64,000 nucleotides of DNA from Undaria pinnatifida (GCA_012845835.1 JABAKD010000011.1:6882381-6946380); one strand, 5' to 3'; shown: positions 1-10,735, numbered from the stretch's first letter. Translations and numbers: made by a program. Notes: generated by a model not told the origin, from the sequence alone.

Positions 1-470
1 TCACGGGTATGACTCCCACTCACTGCTGTGGTCACAGGCAATAGTGCGCAGCAGGTGATAGACCGTGGCGCTCCTACTCCTACAATAGCGCCATTCGAAA
101 CCCATATGTTTCCTGCCCCCATTGTTGGTTGGAGAGGCGTCATGTTACTTTGGTCGTGCCGTCCTGGTTCCCTCTTTCTTTTTAGTTGATTTTTCCTTCT
201 TTTTTGTTTTTTGTTTTTCTTACTTAGCTTTTTTTGGTTTTTACTGCAAATAGTCTGGTGTGCCGGCTTGCATGTTGGCGCGTGCTCATTGCGATTGACG
301 TTCCATGGATAGCCAAATGACCTGGCTGTATTTGCAAATGATGTCTACGTACGGTCCGTGCACAACAATTTTTCCATTCACGTTTTTTGTGCGATAACTT
401 TTTTTTGGAAAAAGAGTTGGAACGTGAAACAACGATGGTCGTGACCGCCTAGTCGATATATGTCGATAGC
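1..470. other. No gene seen; fragment of a dispersed repeat
   Basis: I see no coding region here. The stretch is T-rich between 170 and 240. Positions about 245-345 (antisense words of GCAATGAGCACGCG, and a TTTGCAAAT motif) resemble the repeat family found at 8830-9010, 14990-15335 and 33930-34140. The resemblance was judged by eye only. Confidence 0.4.
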
Positions 471-1066
471 TTCAGAGTTTTTTTTTTGGCGACATGCAAC
501 ATTTTTGACAAAAGTCATACACGGAGCCCCCTAAACACGACATACCTCCCCTCTCGGGGGCAGTCAACCTTAAGGGAGTGCTAAAAAAAGTAGAAGGCCA
601 ACACGAAAGAAACGGAAACATGCACAAGGGGCACAACAATCCCGGCAAAGCTGTCACAAAGACAAAGGTTTGTCCAGCACTGGTACGCACTCAAAACACA
701 AACATATCACGATGCATCGTTCTCGACCTCCTTCTCCTCTCCCCCCTCCTTCTCTGTCCCCCCCTGCTCCATGGCGCGCTTCTTCTTCCACGTCTTGAAT
801 GCCTTTTTCGCCCTCCTCGTGAAGAAGGTTCGGCATTCCTGCGAAGCCGCCAACGCCTTCGCCGCCGCGGCGTCCTTTTCCGGATGTGTTTCCCCCCCCC
901 TCGTTGCCTCCGAGACGGCATCCCCCCTCCGGGTGACTTCTCGGTGCGTGTGCCACTCCTTGAGTTCGCGGTCCTTGAGGTAGTCCACCATCCCGTCGTC
1001 GTACGCTTCAACGTATAGCCACACCACCCCACTCCACGCGCGGATGTGTTCCAACGGCACCCCACT

Positions 1067-2310
1067 CTACGCACCCTGCAGAATCTCGAGCATGTGGGTG
1101 AGGGAGTACTCGCAGTGAAGGCGAGGAACGTGCTTGACATATCCCCAGTACCGCTCAATAGCGTTGAGCTCGGGGTGGTACTTGGGAAGGAAGATGCACA
1201 CGTGGCCGGCGTCCTTGAAGATTTGCTGAACCTTGTTGAGCTGCGCCTTGAAAGCCCGCAGGTCGGAGAAGACCCTTTCCATACAGCATCGCTGCCTCCT
1301 TCCAGCCGCCCCTCGGGATCTCCAACGGAAGAATTCTGCTGCTCCCGCCGCGCTTGCTCTAGAACTCTCTCCCGCTCCTCCCCGCCTTTGTTGAATGCTG
1401 CGATCGCTTGCCGTCATACCGCGTTGTCGGCCTTACACTTGTTGTAACACTTCACGAGCCGCTTCGCCCTCTCGCCGTCAAGCCGCCACAACCCCATCTC
1501 CTTGAGCATCTGCTCACCGCCTTTGTTGAGCCCACGCAGCGGCGATTCAGGCGTGACTTTGGTTCCGACGGGGTACTGCTTTTTATCGAGCCCCGTTCCA
1601 AACTTGCGCCCCTTGATCTTCTTTTGCTCCTCTGTCTTCGGCTAGAAAATCTTCTTGTCGTTGAGCAGTGTGTCACCAAGCTGGAATGTAGGGTGTGCCG
1701 TCCTTCCGTTGTCATCCTCGAACACCCTGACCGCAGTCTTCTCCCCACCCGGCGCCAAGCTGATCTTGTGGGCCAGCAACGCGTCGTCGTCGGAAGCGTT
1801 ATGCCTGGTGGAGTTGTCGAAGATTAAGACACCCTGCCGGTGCGGCCCATTCGTCAGCTCGAACATGGCGGTAGCCGCCGGCAGTTGGGCGCACATGCGG
1901 TCGCTCGTCCAGTAGCCATCGTGCTGCTTCCCAACGGTCATGATGACAGCAGCCGTCGAAGAGTCGTTCGCTGTCTTCAACACCTCGCAGTCTGCAGCGG
2001 CCTTCTTCAGCACTTTCACCGCGTCTTCAACCTTCTTCACCTTGTGGCCAGCTGCCCCCTCACCCTCTGTCCTGCCGAAGTACTTTCCAGAGCGGCCGGT
2101 ACCGGCATCGTAGTCCTCCTGCATCATGCCCCACGCCTTCTTGCCGATCTGCAGCTGCCCAAGGTAGACGCCGATCACACCCGAGATGTGCGCGGCGCGG
2201 CCCTCCCCCTTGACTTTCATGGCGGCCCCCTTCTTCGCCGAGATCCATTGGTGGTTCCCATCGTCGTTCTCCTTCGCCGTGATCTCGTCGTGGAATAACA
2301 GCGACAACAC
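1067..2310 (-). CDS. Transposase catalytic core (D, D and E blocks)
   Basis: The frame opens with L-S-L-L-F-H-D-E-I-T-A-K-E-N, the first catalytic Asp of the family, at plus positions about 2285-2295. The second Asp lies in G-V-L-I-F-D-N-S-T-R-H-N-A (about 1800-1835). The Glu lies in L-P-K-Y-H-P-E-L-N-A-I-E-R-Y-W-G (about 1150-1195). The stretch between 1642 and 1450 continues in the minus frame without an ATG through K-Y-N-K-C-K-A-D-N-A-V. Frame changes near 1410 and after Q-G-A at 1067 indicate decay or unrecognised introns. Confidence 0.75.
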
Positions 2311-2367
2311 TTCGTGATCAGGCAGCAGGTGGTAGTCCCCCCTGCCGTCGGTCGCGATGAGGTCGCG

Positions 2368-2991
2368 CTAATCGAACGGAACCTGCTTGGAGTCGACTCC
2401 CGGCTCGCGCGTGCAGTGGTCGCACTCACATCGAAGGTAGCACGAGCACTTGCGCCAGAGCTTTCTCTGGTCGCACAGGCATCCCTCGAGCTGTTGCACA
2501 CGCATGTAATCCCTCCCGAGAGCGTGCGCCCGGTCGTGGATGCGCACATGCTTGTACTCCTCCTTGCCGTCGACCGTCCGCACTGCTGGCCAGAACAGCG
2601 CCTCGCGTTTCACCTTCTTCGGTCGTAGTACTCCTTCACCTCTTCATCAGGGAGCAAGCGGTAGCAGCCCTTGGAGTCGGGTGCCGCCAAGTCGCGCGGG
2701 CCGAACGGAACACGCGTGCAGTCGCCTGCCACGCGCTTTGACGCCTCGCCATCGCCGTAGACGCGCACGTGCTTGTACTCCTCCTTGCCGTCGACTTCCC
2801 TGACTGCTGGCCAGAACAGAGGTTCCCGGCCCGTCGTCGCCCCCGTGTTCATCTGCTCGTCATCGCCCGTCTCCGACCTGGCCGCGCCGTCCCGTTCGTC
2901 GCCGCTGACGTCCGAGTCATCCGATGCTCCCTCCTGCCGAGCTTCACGGCGGCTGGTTGCCGCCATCACCGTTTCTTCCACGCGGACGGGG
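2368..2991 (-). CDS. Transposase linker region, internally duplicated, with Cys-rich insert in one copy
   Basis: Two diverged copies of one segment lie in a row. The first (2613-2830) reads P-L-F-W-P-A-V-R-E-V-D-G-K-E-E-Y-K-H-V-R and ends in C-Y-R-L-L-P-D-E-E-V. The second (2368-2603) starts A-L-F-W-P-A-V-R-T-V-D-G-K-E-E-Y-K-H-V-R and carries a Cys-rich insert (C-L-C-D, then C-S-C-Y-L-R-C-E-C-D-H-C) before V-P-F-D. A TAG follows in frame, after which D-Y-H-L-L-P-D-H-E-V leads straight into the first catalytic Asp. A partial tandem duplication of the exon would explain the layout. The Cys pattern could bind zinc, but that is inference. Confidence 0.65.
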
Positions 2992-3358
2992 CTGCCAACT
3001 TGGCAAACATTAAGCCAGCAGCAACGGAAGGACACGGCGGGTTAAGTACTAGGAGCACCAGCCATTATTCGCAGTTGGGTTCTTGTCTGTTTTTGCGAAC
3101 GAAGGTAAACCAAAGGAACGAGGGAAAAGAACGAACACACAACACACACGAGACGTCAGGTGCTGGGTGTGTGTGTGGTGACGCCGCAGGCATCAGGCGG
3201 ACAAAAAGGAGCGGTACACCGCATGTGACACTGCACGACACGCCAAAGAAGAAAAAAAACGAAATACATCGGAGTGTTTCGACATCCCAGGCTGATGAAA
3301 CCACCCCCCGAGCCAACAACTGCTTGCGATTTTTGCATTTTCGATTTCTGTTTCTCAC

Positions 3359-3568
3359 ATGGACATCTTCTGGCGCAGGCTCTCTAGCAACGCCACAAAG
3401 CTCCGACGGCTGGTGACGATGTCCGGTCTGTTGTGGCGTTCCACGTACACGCACTTGTGGTGCCTCGACCAACGAAAGCCGAGTTTCTGCATCCACTTGT
3501 GCACGGTCCTCCGAGAAATTCCTCTCTTACCGGCAATCTCCTCCTTCAGCAGATCTTCGTTGATCCAC
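3359..3568 (-). CDS. Transposase exon: second DNA-binding segment
   Basis: The exon is 210 nt with GT-AG borders on both sides. It encodes W-I-N-E-D-L-L-K-E-E, then G-I-S-R-R-T-V-H-K-W-M-Q-K-L-G-F and V-Y-V-E-R-H-N-R-P-D-I-V. In DDE_3-like transposases this G-F-x-W/Y-S...Y-V-x-x-H-x-R-P-D block is the link from the DNA-binding region to the catalytic core. The donor (GTGAGA after the codon pair TCC AT) and the next acceptor at 2991 are in the same phase, so the exon chain is internally consistent. Confidence 0.75.
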
Positions 3569-3956
3569 CTGTTGCAAAGTCGACACATTGCAGGATGAGT
3601 GCATGGAGAATACCACGAAAACAACTGACTACGACTTGGGGGGGTCGAGAAGAGGTTCTTTCCAATACATCAGAGAGATGCTCACAATGGAGAACTGACG
3701 TGAGGGGGAGGGTCACCGGCCAACTGAAAAGTATTCAATAAGCACAAAACTCCATTCCGAAGATAGGGATGAAGGTTGGTTCCGACGCTCGCGCGTACCT
3801 CCTACACTAATCATTTGTAGGAAGCGGGGGGGGGCGTCACAGCTGGAGGTGGGCCGCGTGTACGGCAAACAATGCACACGAGTGTCGTACGTAGCAGCGT
3901 CTCCCTTATATTCTACGTCCCCTTCTCTTCCCCCCCCTATTTTAAACCATACTCAC

Positions 3957-4372
3957 CTTGGCACGTCTGCGATTCGAAGGCGTGGCTCGTCCTTCTTCCG
4001 TCGGTACAGCCTCCGGTCGATGTACTCCCTCAGGCGGCTGCGGATGTCCTCGTCGTCGATGTGAGAGTGCGCCTCCCGCTTGTTGTGCTGCCGTTTGCGA
4101 ACAACAAAGGAGTCACCTTTGCAAAACTCCGTCACCCACCGCCTCACTGTCGTCGGGTTGATGTCGGCGACCTTGCCTACTTCTCTGCTGTGCTCTATTT
4201 TCGCGACCCCATCTCGGATTCTGTCGTTAATTCGGGCGTCATTTTCGTTTTGGGGGAATGTGCGGTAAACGGAGTATCCTCTTATCAAACAGCACCATCG
4301 CACAGCAATGAGTACCCGACAGCAACATTCAGCGCCCATGATGCAATAAAACAACAGCCCCGCTCCAAACAA
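3957..4372 (-). CDS. Transposase exon: N-terminal helix-turn-helix
   Basis: The translated end reads D-R-I-R-D-G-V-A-K-I-E-H, then P-T-T-V-R-R-W-V and later E-Y-I-D-R-R-L-Y-R-R-K-K, a typical DNA-binding helix-turn-helix followed by a basic linker. The exon ends in A-D-V-P-A-G before a good GTGAGT donor (complement of 3951-3956). Joining to 3568 gives P-R-W-I-N-E-D in frame. The first 25 or so residues of the open frame are hydrophobic and probably not coding, so the true start is uncertain. Confidence 0.7.
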
Positions 4373-4892
4373 AAGGTCCTAAAGCAGAAGACGAAAGACA
4401 GGAGAAAAAACAGCACTGCACATTCCCCGCCCTCACTCACTCGAGCAACAGGAAATGCTTCACGGTCCGGATAACACGGGTGGTGCGAACCAGTTGTGTT
4501 TCATCCAGCATCGTCGTCGAATTCTCCACCACCGATCTGTAGTTGTTGGTCTGTTCAGCCTGTGAGGAAGGAGGAAGAACACGTGCGTTTTCGAGATGTT
4601 GCCGTCAGCTGCAATTTCAGGCAATCTCGTCTCAACCGTAGGTTCCGATATGAAGGGAAAAAAAACAAAAAAAAATATGGACACGTGGCACGCAACCTGC
4701 CTTCACCAAAGAAGCGGCTAAAAACAGTGGCGGTGGCGCCCTATGGGTGGCCAAAGCAGTGCTAAGAACAGGCGCTAAGTCTGCGAGTGTCTGACGCTCA
4801 AAACCTAAAGAATGTTTACGGTTCGCTTTCGTTGATAAGCATTGATCACGTGCTGCTCCTCACGCCGCTACCAATTGTGGTTGCTACTCACT

Positions 4893-6200
4893 CTACTCTG
4901 CTACGTCGTATCTCACCTTCTGAAGCACGTCGTAGGCGTTGCGGTAGGTTTCCATGAGATCTGCCTCACGCCTCGACCAGTGCTTCCGCGTTCGGTCCCT
5001 TGCCCGAGCCAGCGCCGCAGGCGTCCATGTTTTGCCTTCCTGCACCACCCTCTCCCTCCGCATGGCGCGCCGCGACTTATTCGTCTGAAGCTTTGTCGCA
5101 GTGAGACCTGATCTGTCGCGGACCTCCTCCGGCGCCAAAACCCTGTTGCCCTTCCCTGTCCCACCTTTGTTGTTGCCAGCCGTGTTGTCGTTTCGGCGCG
5201 TGGGTGCAGCAAACGCACCGCCGAAACAACCGTCTCGAGTGCTACGGCGGGAGGGCCCTGATGCGGGGAGCTCTGCAATGACGGGCACTCCAGTGGTTCG
5301 CATGCTGTCTCCGACCTCACCGTTCGCCCCCGCCTCCTGCCGAACGTCTACTGCCTCTTTGCCAAGAGGCAAAGGGGGGGGGCGCCCCTCTCAGCAGAGC
5401 TGCTGCCGTCGCCGCCGCCGCCGCTGCTGCTGCTGCTGCTGCTGAACTCTAAACCGTCAAGAAAACCGTCTGATGAGGTATCGCAGTTGTCATCCAGCGC
5501 TTCTTCGGCGTCCTTTATCTCTCGACCACTACACCACTCCTCTATCAGAAGCCCGTGACCCGAAGCTATGGCCATGTCACCGACGCTGCCACAGCTACTG
5601 CTGGCCTCTACATCTCCGCACACGCTGCCGCCACCCGAGGGGCTAGTGCGCGGCGCAACCTCTGAATCCACCGCCGATTCCTCTACTGGATCAACCTCGC
5701 CACCGACAGAGGAGCTCTTCTCCTCTTCCAGCTCCTGCTGCTGCGTCTCCTGCTGCGCCCGCCGCAAGAACGCCCCCATAGCTCGTGCCATGTCTGCTGT
5801 TTGTTGTCCGAGAAGCGTTTTTATGTTGCGGAGTTGTTGGCTTCTGGACAGCACACGCGGCATGATTTTTTTCGCCACGTTTCCTGCTGCGCGCGCTGCG
5901 GGCTCCACGGACCGGTGCGCGAAACTCAGCATCGACTGACCTATACCACTGCTGCGTGCACCGCTGGGATGCTCATCGCACCACTCCTCGTCGTTGGCGT
6001 CCTCGTCTGCCGCCTTCCCTTCCTCCTCATCCACGTCCATCGAATCCGCGCCGTCGTGGCCATCGAAGGGTGCATCACCAGCGCCGGGCGATGGAAGATC
6101 ATGTTGCTGCGCCGGCTTCGGCTTCTTAGAAACCGCCCGGCCATCGGCTCCGCGATTGCCGAATTTCTTCTTCTTAGCCCGTATGCGTATCTATTTCTGT
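4893..6200 (-). CDS. Acidic, Ser/Gln-rich protein of unknown function, frame shifted at a G run
   Basis: Two overlapping minus-strand frames (5348-6040 and 4893-5372) probably belong to one protein. The upper frame stays open to about 6195 and starts A-K-K-K-K-F-G-N, then M-D-V-D-E-E-E-G, a Gln/Glu helix (R-A-Q-Q-E-T-Q-Q-Q-E-L-E-E-E-K) and a poly-Ser/Gly tract near 5410-5450. The lower frame reads P-L-G-K-E-A-V-D-V-R-Q-E-A-G and ends in a basic, helical region (W-S-R-R-E-A-D-L-M-E-T-Y-R-N-A-Y-D-V-L-Q-K-V-R). They meet at an 8-base C/G homopolymer at 5371-5378, where one inserted or lost base would switch frames. I do not recognise the family. It lies just upstream of the transposase on the same strand and may be an accessory gene of the same element or an unrelated host gene. 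Confidence 0.5.
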
Positions 6201-6354
6201 CTCGTAGTTTGTGACCCCAGAGCTCGTCACTCAACGAGGTCTGAGGCATCAGCAAGGATACTGCTTGCGCTGGATGTAGATGGGTGGATGGAAATATCCG
6301 TTTAGTGCCAAGAACGCACACCTTCGCGCTCATATCATATCTTACCTGATATAT

Positions 6355-6800
6355 CCCCCCCCCGCCGCCTCCCTCCTCCCCCGCCACCCGCACCATCGCC
6401 TTGACCTAGCGCGTATAACAGTAAGTTCCTACCATGTATACATTTATGCGACCTAAAGCGGTTGGAAATCCCTCCCCCCCCCCCTTCGTTTTGTTCTCTC
6501 CCGCCGCCTCACCTAAAATCAAATCTGCCATACAGAGTAATAAACACTACCAGGCAGGTGATGATATAATCCCATTACCTTTCCAGCCATCAGTACCGTA
6601 GCTCCAACCCCCCCCCCCCCGCCCCCTCCTTCCCCGCCATCTGCACCATCGCCTAGACCTAGCACCACGCGTATTTTAGTAAGTTCCTACCAGGTATACA
6701 CTTATGCGACCTAAAGCGGTTGGAATCCCCCCCCCCCCCCCCCCGCTTCGAACATTCCGCCCTCCCCTCACCGGTTGTACGACTTGCAGGATATACATGG
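6355..6800. repeat. Local repeats around poly-C tracts
   Basis: Two imperfect copies of a unit containing CACCATCGCC, TAGTAAGTTCCTACCA and ATGCGACCTAAAGCGGTTGG occur at about 6390-6470 and 6645-6735, each followed by a long poly-C run. The end of the stretch (CCGCCCTCCCCTCACCGG, then a GACTTGCAGGATATACATG word) recurs at 7788-7835 and 8448-8480. No coding signal was seen. Confidence 0.55.
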
Positions 6801-6849
6801 TAAACTGATGCTTCCGCAAATGGACCGACCGCCCGCCCCTTCGGCACTA

Positions 6850-7249
6850 CGCTTCAGGCCGTGAACTTGTCTGGTCTTCACAGCGTGACACGAGTTCCCT
6901 TCTTGTCTTCTGACTTGGTTTCCGCGTCTATACATTCCTCTTTGGCTCCCTTCGCATCCTTGCGCTCAGTGGCCGCGCCCTTCGTGTTTTCGTAGGACGA
7001 TTGCTACTGCTATACCGTAGGTACGTACCCTTTTTTGAGCTCTCACGGTTGTGAGCTCCATCATAGGGTTGTATATCTTGCAATGAGACATTTAAGCCTC
7101 GTTATTACGAGGTGTGGGGGAATCTATGGCCTCGTTTTCGTTTCTTTCGAATAGCCGCATCTTCCACCCCCTTTCCAATTCTAGATGTTTTGTTGACATC
7201 CTTTGATTGGCAGGTGATCTGCATCTACGACTATTCAGGGTGGCCTAGT
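6850..7249. other. No gene seen
   Basis: The stretch is AT-poor to mixed, with no reading frame of note. A short GAGCTCTCACGG / CCGTGAGAGCTC-like inverted motif sits at 7038-7058. Nothing else is assignable. Confidence 0.3.
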
Positions 7250-7637
7250 GTAATGGAGTGCCCTCCGTAGAAAGATAGTTTATAGATTCGACGTGAAACC
7301 ATGTAATGGTTGAGGTGAAACTGCATGACATTAGATGTCACATTCACGTCAAGGTCATCATAGATGGGCGATAATGTAGGTGACGATGATGGGACAAGCA
7401 GGACGCCCCACATCTCACTACCTGCACTACCCTGTGTTTCCCTGCGTTCCCCCGCACTACCGTGCCTAGGCCTGTTATGTCTGGCTTTCAGAGTTCAACG
7501 TAGAGGGAATAATGTATAAGCTTTTGAGACTATCCAGCGAGTCATGAGGAGAGACCAAACAAGGGCACCGGAACCCATGAGGAGCACGCTTCCCAACACC
7601 GACCAACCACGCATCCCCCACTCGGAGTACCACTACA
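7250..7637. repeat. Dispersed ~390-bp repeat, copy 1
   Basis: This copy starts TAATGGAGTGCCCTCCGTAG and ends CGGAGTACCACTACA. A second copy at 13926-14324 is nearly identical by eye and in the same orientation. Apparent small reading frames inside (such as the minus frame starting M-W-G-V-L-L-V-P) are shared by both copies but resemble nothing I know. The class is unknown; it could be a non-autonomous DNA transposon. Confidence 0.7.
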
Positions 7638-7787
7638 ATTCCTTCCACAACCATCATCAGATTTGTCCCCGTAAAAGGGTTTATAATTTCCCCGAATAGA
7701 TTGATGAGTTGCCGCCCCCCCCAGCCCCCCCCGCTTCCCCCTGTTTTTCGCCCCCGGCCCCATTTATTTATTTTTTCCTTAAAAATC

Positions 7788-8310
7788 CGCCCTCCCCTCA
7801 CCGATTATACGACTTACAGGATATACATGATATACTGATGCATTTCCTTCCACACGCAGCTTGTCAGACTTTGTCCCCCTCAAAACCTCAAAAACGAGTT
7901 TTATAGTTTCCGCGCACAGATTGATTAACATCATCACCCTGCTGACCCTGGTACAAGCTACACTGTAGTTCCAAGGGGAGTCGCCGACCTATGATATGGA
8001 CACATACCCAGTAGTACGCGCGATCGGAGTATCACACACAGCTTTCAAAGATGAGTTTCGATGAAATCTTCGACCTCACAGTTGGAGGAGTATATTTTTA
8101 TTTTTATACGAGTAGCCAGCTCGGAGTAGCACATCATAACAATAAAAATACACTCCAGCTGTGAGATCGAAGATTGGAAGATTTCAATATTTCAAGATTT
8201 CGTCGAAACTCATACTTGCAAGCTGTGTGTGATACTCCGGTCGCGCGTATTACTGGGTGTGTGTCCTCATTAAGGATATAGGCCGGCAACCCCCCTTCCT
8301 ATCAGTATGT
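7788..8310. repeat. Palindromic (fold-back) element
   Basis: The left arm (about 7970-8105) and right arm (about 8147-8303) are inverted copies, meeting at an AT-rich centre. Arm landmarks are AGTATCACACACAGC, TTTCGATGAAATCTTCGA and CGCGCGATCGGAGTATC on the left, with their complements on the right. The sequence left of the arm (7788-7970) recurs at 8448-8620. Half copies occur at 8448-8760, 16185-16440, 18245-18330, 30885-30965, 46990-47060, 53478-53690 and 55845-55915. The structure is that of a long-TIR MITE or fold-back transposon. It has no coding capacity. Confidence 0.75.
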
Positions 8311-8447
8311 GTAACTTGGTGGACCTAGCCACCAGATATCACTTCTAGTATTAATTATTAATGAAACTGTCTTTGCTTCCAAACGCAATATTAAACTATT
8401 AATATTTTGAATACGCTTCCCCTCCCCGGTTCAAAAATAAAACGCCC

Positions 8448-8760
8448 TCCCCTAACCCGTCATACGACTTCAACAGGATAACACATACTAATAAACTGGT
8501 GTATTCCACAGCCGTCAGATTTTGTCCCGCTCAAATACAATATTGTTTTGGAGTTTCCGTGCACAGATTGGTTGACATCACCGCCGCCGTGTTGACCCTG
8601 GTACAAGCTAGTTCTAAGGGGGGTCACACACCCAGTAACACGCGCGACTGGAGTATCGCACACACTCAGCTTGCAAAGATGAGGTTCGACGAAAATATTT
8701 TATCTCACAGCTGCTGTAGTACTCGTAGCTATTTTTATTTTTCCAACATGTATTATCCAC
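8448..8760. repeat. Half copy of the palindromic element
   Basis: This has the same order of landmarks as 7788-8105: CGCCCTCCCCT, GACTTCAACAGGATA, GTTGACCCTGGTACAAGCTA, CGCGCGACTGGAGTATC, then CAGCTTGCAAAGATGAGG and TCTCACAGCTG. The right arm is absent. About 8310-8440, between the two copies, shows nothing assignable. Confidence 0.65.
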
Positions 8761-8829
8761 TTTTTTTCTTACCTCAGATAAGAACAACGTGTGTGAATTT
8801 GTGCTTATGATCACGTGTTTCGGCTTGCC

Positions 8830-9015
8830 ATGTGTGCGTGCGTTTTCTTTTCACTAACCTGACGTTTCCACCTGTCTACATACACCCAGCGCAATCAGTC
8901 AGCCGCCCGTCTTCCTAGCTAGAGAGACGAGCTCTGTGGTCACCAACTACGAGACAGAGACACACTTTTTGTAAATACAGCAAGTAAGTGCGAGGTGATT
9001 TGGCCACCCATGCGA
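8830..9015. repeat. Dispersed repeat with GTGATTTGGCCA landmark
   Basis: Landmarks are TACACCCAGCGCAA, GAGCTCTGTGGTCACCAAC, TACGAGACAGAGACAC, AATACAGCAAG and GTGATTTGGCCA. The same order is found at 33950-34125 and inside the palindromic element at 14990-15335; complements occur at 6195-6325 and 11675-11800. It is non-coding. Confidence 0.6.
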
Positions 9016-9126
9016 ATGCGCAACCGTAATGGACAGGAGGGGTGCTCTCTTGAATCTAGGTATCACAACGTTTACCTGTCTTCACATCAAACCGTTATGT
9101 GGTCACAGACTGTGAAAACAGAGTAA

Positions 9127-9885
9127 TGTTGAGGTATCGGTGGCTGGGGTAGGTATTATTCCGTTTGACCACTTGCAAAAGATTAACCAATAAAACAGCT
9201 TACCCAAACTAAGCCTTATAACATTCCCCCCCTGAAACGGCGGGATACCAGGTCGGCCGGATATATTCATTTTCTTTGTTTCTTGTTTCCAGTTGACTTG
9301 CGTCTGTCGTACGTATGCGTAGTGATAGGTACTACGTGCAACATATACGTGGTGGTCTTTCCTGGGTGGCGAGCGGTATACCAGGTAGTCGGTTTTTCCA
9401 GACGCGAGTAGTGAGACGTATGCACCAGTATAACCTGGCACATCGTAGGCTGACTCCCAATTTCACTTTTTATATGTTTCTGGTGGAGGCACGAATTGCG
9501 TCAGCTGCGATACATGCGTGTACCACCTTTGGTTTGTGTTTTTCCCTGGGGTATTCCTCAGCTGCAGAGTGACTGGAGCCTGTCCTGTGACCACGGACTT
9601 GATTATGCGAGTTAATGTGAGAACAACAACAACAACAACAACGGGCGGACCTGTCATATCCAAGCGGTTTCATGTCCTGGGTATAACGGGGAGAGTATTT
9701 TTCAAGTTCGACATGGGGAAAGTCTGAAAAAGCTTATTATTTTGTGGATGGTGGATTTGAACCCACGCCAAAAAAAAACATGGTCTATCGACGACGCCAT
9801 TTGTTAAGGTATTAGTGGGGTATTAGTCCGTTTGACCACTTGCAAAAGGTTAACCAATAGCTTACCCAAACTAAGCCTTATAACA
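9127..9885 (-). mobile_element. TRIM-like LTR element, copy A, interrupted by a LINE 3' fragment
   Basis: This is a fossil, non-coding LTR-type element on the minus strand. Its terminal repeats at about 9127-9223 and 9802-9885 begin TGTT and end AACA when read in one direction, and the inner region matches the copies at 25862-26243 and 56228-56590. A GTAA tetranucleotide flanks both outer ends, consistent with a 4-bp target duplication. A later LINE 3' fragment (9267-9642) sits inside it. It has no gag or pol. Age was not measured. Confidence 0.75.
9267..9642 (+). mobile_element. 5'-truncated LINE 3' end with (AAC)n tail
   Basis: About 355 bp matching the 3' untranslated end of the LINE at 27304-29342 (here in plus orientation), ending in seven AAC units at 9622-9642. 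The landmarks ACTTGCGTCTGTCG, TGGTGGAGGCACGAATTGCG and GGAGCCTGTCCTGTGACCAC are shared with 58556-58962 and, as complements, with 27304-27640 and 62564-62996. It interrupts the TRIM-like element at 9127-9885, so it inserted later. Confidence 0.8.
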
Positions 9886-9904
9886 GTAACCAAACAGTCG
9901 CAAT

Positions 9905-10110
9905 TCATCAAGGTAAAGCAAGTGAAGTGCTAGCGTACCGGGTACGAGAACACAACAAAACAAGCCAGGTCATAACAAAAAGAGAAAGAAAGAAAAAAGA
10001 AAAGACAAAAGAAAAATAAAAGAATACAAAGCAAAACAAACGACACGTGTTCTGAAGAATGTGATGCATGAAGATCGGAAAGGAAAGGCAAGGCTGCAAT
10101 TGCCAGAGGA
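9905..10110 (-). repeat. Dispersed repeat with polypurine core
   Basis: The complement of this segment matches 15556-15755: TTGCAGC, CTTTCCGATC, CACATTCTTCAGAACAC, then a long pyrimidine tract, then GTTCTCGTACCCGGTACGC. A looser relative ends at about 11640. It is non-coding. Confidence 0.6.
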
Positions 10111-10559
10111 ACACCATACCTGATACGTGCTGAAGAGGAACAGATGCTTGTTCAACTACATTGTTATTAGTTGCCAGTTATCTGGCAGACAACTATACTG
10201 CTGTGTGGAATGTCTGCGCAAAAAAGCTGTCCTGGCTGGACAACTACCGGGTAGTTGCGACCCCGTACATAACTCTTACTTGTAGTTGCCAGTTGTAGTT
10301 GTACAAGGTGGACAGGTGTGTATGCATGTATTCATAAAACGAGACGAGACCGGTGCAATAGAACTTGAACATGCACATGCATGTGTAGAGAACAGGTAGA
10401 CTCGGCAGAGAAGTAGAACTTGAACATGCATATGTGTGGGGGCTGTATGATGTCAGCTCCCTGTGATCAGATAGTACTTCCAATATCAACTATTATTGCC
10501 GTCAACGTCGTTTTCCTGTTTCGTTCGCAATTGCACAACGGCAACCTAATGTTTGTCCA

Positions 10560-10735
10560 TACTACTATACGGGGCGGGGGGAGGGGGGGCAGCAGGAGGG
10601 GTAGAAGGAACACCGCACAAGGGTATGGGGGCAGGGGGGGGGACAGGAGGAGTAGAAGGGAAACCGCGGTAGATGAAAGTAGGAAGGAGACCGCAGACAG
10701 GGTAGCAAGGTACCAGGCCGACTAGTAGGTGGAAC
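10560..10735 (+). repeat. G-rich direct repeat, copy 1
   Basis: This segment (AGGAGGGGTAGAAGGAA..., ending CAAGGTACCAGGCCGACTAG) is repeated at 11110-11280. Both copies are followed by pyrimidine-rich sequence with the words GGGGTATTTTTTTCCCC and GCTTTGGCTC. The arrangement points to a tandem duplication of roughly 550 bp. Confidence 0.65.

Larger units (their letters stand above)
707..4372 (-). pseudogene. D,D,E transposase of the IS630/Tc1-mariner (DDE_3-like) group, intron-containing and decayed
   Basis: This reads on the minus strand from about 4372 down to 707. Parts in order: a helix-turn-helix exon (3957-4372), a second HTH and basic exon (3359-3568), a linker exon ending at 2991 with an internal duplication, the catalytic core (1642-2310, holding F-H-D-E and L-I-F-D-N-S) and a C-terminal block with N-A-I-E-R-Y-W-G (1067-1417). 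The tail V-P-L-E-H-I-R continues in another frame down to 707. The order HTH, D, D, E and the spacing fit the cut-and-paste transposases common in brown algae and oomycetes. An in-frame TAG interrupts the second copy of the duplicated linker near 2367, and the frame changes near 1062, so the copy looks inactive. Introns are supported by GTGAGT/AG borders in phase. The product would act in the nucleus on its own terminal repeats, which I could not locate. Confidence 0.8.
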
